Shown piece after piece: positions 63,386 to 64,000 of a stretch of DNA of 64,000 nt. The notes under the pieces are model-generated. The model ran no database searches. It saw only the letters and a program-made list of their open reading frames with translations, and was not told the origin of the DNA. Every line of letters starts with the position of its first letter. The first letter of the stretch is position 1. The position numbers were made by a program, and so were the translations under genes. Origin of the DNA: an uncultured Myxococcales bacterium. Lineage in GTDB: Bacteria; Myxococcota_A; Bradymonadia; UBA7976; VGTA01. The DNA lies in NCBI GenBank assembly GCA_937146725.1, contig CAKZRU010000016.1:1-64000 (forward strand), written 5' to 3'.

Positions 63386-64000
63386 TGCGTATTCTATACT
63401 TTGGAGATCCTAGAGCGGCGCTTGGCCTACTCGAATTAGAGTCAAAATCTCTCAGCTTGTGTGGAATTATACATGGTAGGGCTGGTGGTGAAGGTGCAAA
63501 AAAGCTTGGAACGCTTTTGCGAAGTGATCAGTATCGCTCAATTCCACGATGGCGCTTGCCTGATCTGAATGATGAATACATTAACAAGGAAATTGCTAAG
63601 ACCAAGCCAGATCTCATTGTCAGTGTATTTTATCCACGCCTAATTCCAGCCTCTATTCTAGAACTTGCCCCAGGCTTAAACATACATCCAAGCGCTTTGC
63701 CCAAATGGCGTGGGCCGGATCCGGCCTTTTGGGTCATTGCGCAACAAGAAGAACAGACAGCGATTACAATTCATCGCCTAAATGAACATCTAGATGAAGG
63801 TAACATCCTTCATCAAGAAGTCGTTAAAGTCCGTTCTCGAGAGAGTGGTGGAGCTTTGGCGGTACGCTTAGAACGGCAGGCGGCCCAGTTAATGGTGACA
63901 TACTTAGATCGTCTTTCCCAAAATAAAAAGTGGAAAAATTCTATCCAAGGAACAGCACAAAGCGGTGAAGCTTCATGGGCACCACTTATGGAGCCAGATG
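63385..64000 (+). CDS. Formyltransferase-domain protein, 5' part (cut by window edge)
   Basis: This frame is absent from the ORF track since it runs off the right edge; it is open for 205 codons from an ATG that overlaps the preceding stop. The protein opens MRILYFGDPRAALGLLELE and carries the formyltransferase core: PDLIVSVFYPRLIPASILEL, then LNIHPSALPKWRGPDPAFW and TAITIHRLNEHLDEGNIL. The Asn-x-His-Pro and Asp-x-Gly motifs are those of formyl-tetrahydrofolate-dependent formyltransferases (Fmt, ArnA, sugar N-formyltransferases). It is shorter-looped than Fmt around the HIH motif, so methionyl-tRNA formyltransferase is possible but not assured. It belongs to the glnS run. Confidence 0.85.
   Translation, partial: MRILYFGDPRAALGLLELESKSLSLCGIIHGRAGGEGAKKLGTLLRSDQYRSIPRWRLPDLNDEYINKEIAKTKPDLIVSVFYPRLIPASILELAPGLNIHPSALPKWRGPDPAFWVIAQQEEQTAITIHRLNEHLDEGNILHQEVVKVRSRESGGALAVRLERQAAQLMVTYLDRLSQNKKWKNSIQGTAQSGEASWAPLMEPD

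Noticed and set aside
1-64000. CRISPR arrays, tRNA genes, insertion sequences or prophage
   Set aside because: No regularly spaced repeats with unique spacers, no cloverleaf with CCA context, and no transposase, integrase or phage structural gene was found; all tandem repeats are coding and contiguous.

Overview
The window reads as chromosomal DNA from a moderately low-GC (around 40-45 % by eye) member of the Myxococcota / Bradymonadota (former deltaproteobacterial) grade. The evidence is the abundance of lipoproteins with Ala-Gly-Thr-Glu type tandem repeats, a secreted protein with a MYXO-CTERM-like tail (Cys-Asp start, hydrophobic helix, Arg-rich end), vWA and FG-GAP lipoproteins, an FHA-sigma54 activator, and long kinase-like proteins with acidic tails. 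This placement is inference; no rRNA marker is present. I see no rRNA, tRNA, IS element, prophage or CRISPR array.

Layout. 1-3.2 kb: the 5' end of a secreted Pro/Ala-repeat protein (cut by the window edge), then a divergent pair made of an Elp3 wobble-uridine enzyme and a Trm9/ALKBH8-like methyltransferase. 3.4-8.7 kb: sbcD-sbcC. 8.8-12.1 kb: FHA/AAA+/Fis activator, lipoprotein, alpha/beta hydrolase. 12.1-27 kb: an envelope block of lipoproteins and secreted proteins (vWA, FG-GAP, YtkA-like, temptin-like with a MYXO-CTERM-like tail, CotH-like, EAGT-repeat) with a small cytochrome-c cluster (ResB-like protein, tetraheme cytochrome, CcmH-C-like protein). 27-37 kb: TlpA-like thioredoxin, a deiminase-like lipoprotein overlapping metH, a diverged HemF, a second deiminase-like lipoprotein with a P-domain, and msrA. 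37.1-42.3 kb: rpsF-rpsR-rplI with its own promoter, an S6:S18-type leader and a terminator, then dnaB overlapping a rhomboid protease. 42.3-49.6 kb: two small unknowns, apaH, a sodium:alanine symporter fused to a large N-terminal extracytoplasmic domain, an orphan GroES-like gene with a basic-tailed partner, and DUF1015. 49.8-58.4 kb: two translationally coupled giant pseudokinases with acidic repeat tails, followed by a SprA-like metalloprotease. 58.6-64 kb: glnS, a CpXC zinc-domain protein, a metallophosphoesterase and the 5' end of a formyltransferase, closely packed as one likely operon.

Most notable: the tandem pseudokinase pair lacking HRD/DFG catalytic Asp residues; the Elp3 / Trm9-like divergent pair, which suggests a bacterial mcm5U pathway; two unrelated-looking lipoproteins with the arginine/agmatine deiminase fold; the symporter with a sensor-like N-terminus; and a well-formed rpsF leader structure that traps its own Shine-Dalgarno sequence. 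Many genes carry in-frame tandem repeats, so length variation of surface and acidic proteins is a theme of the region.
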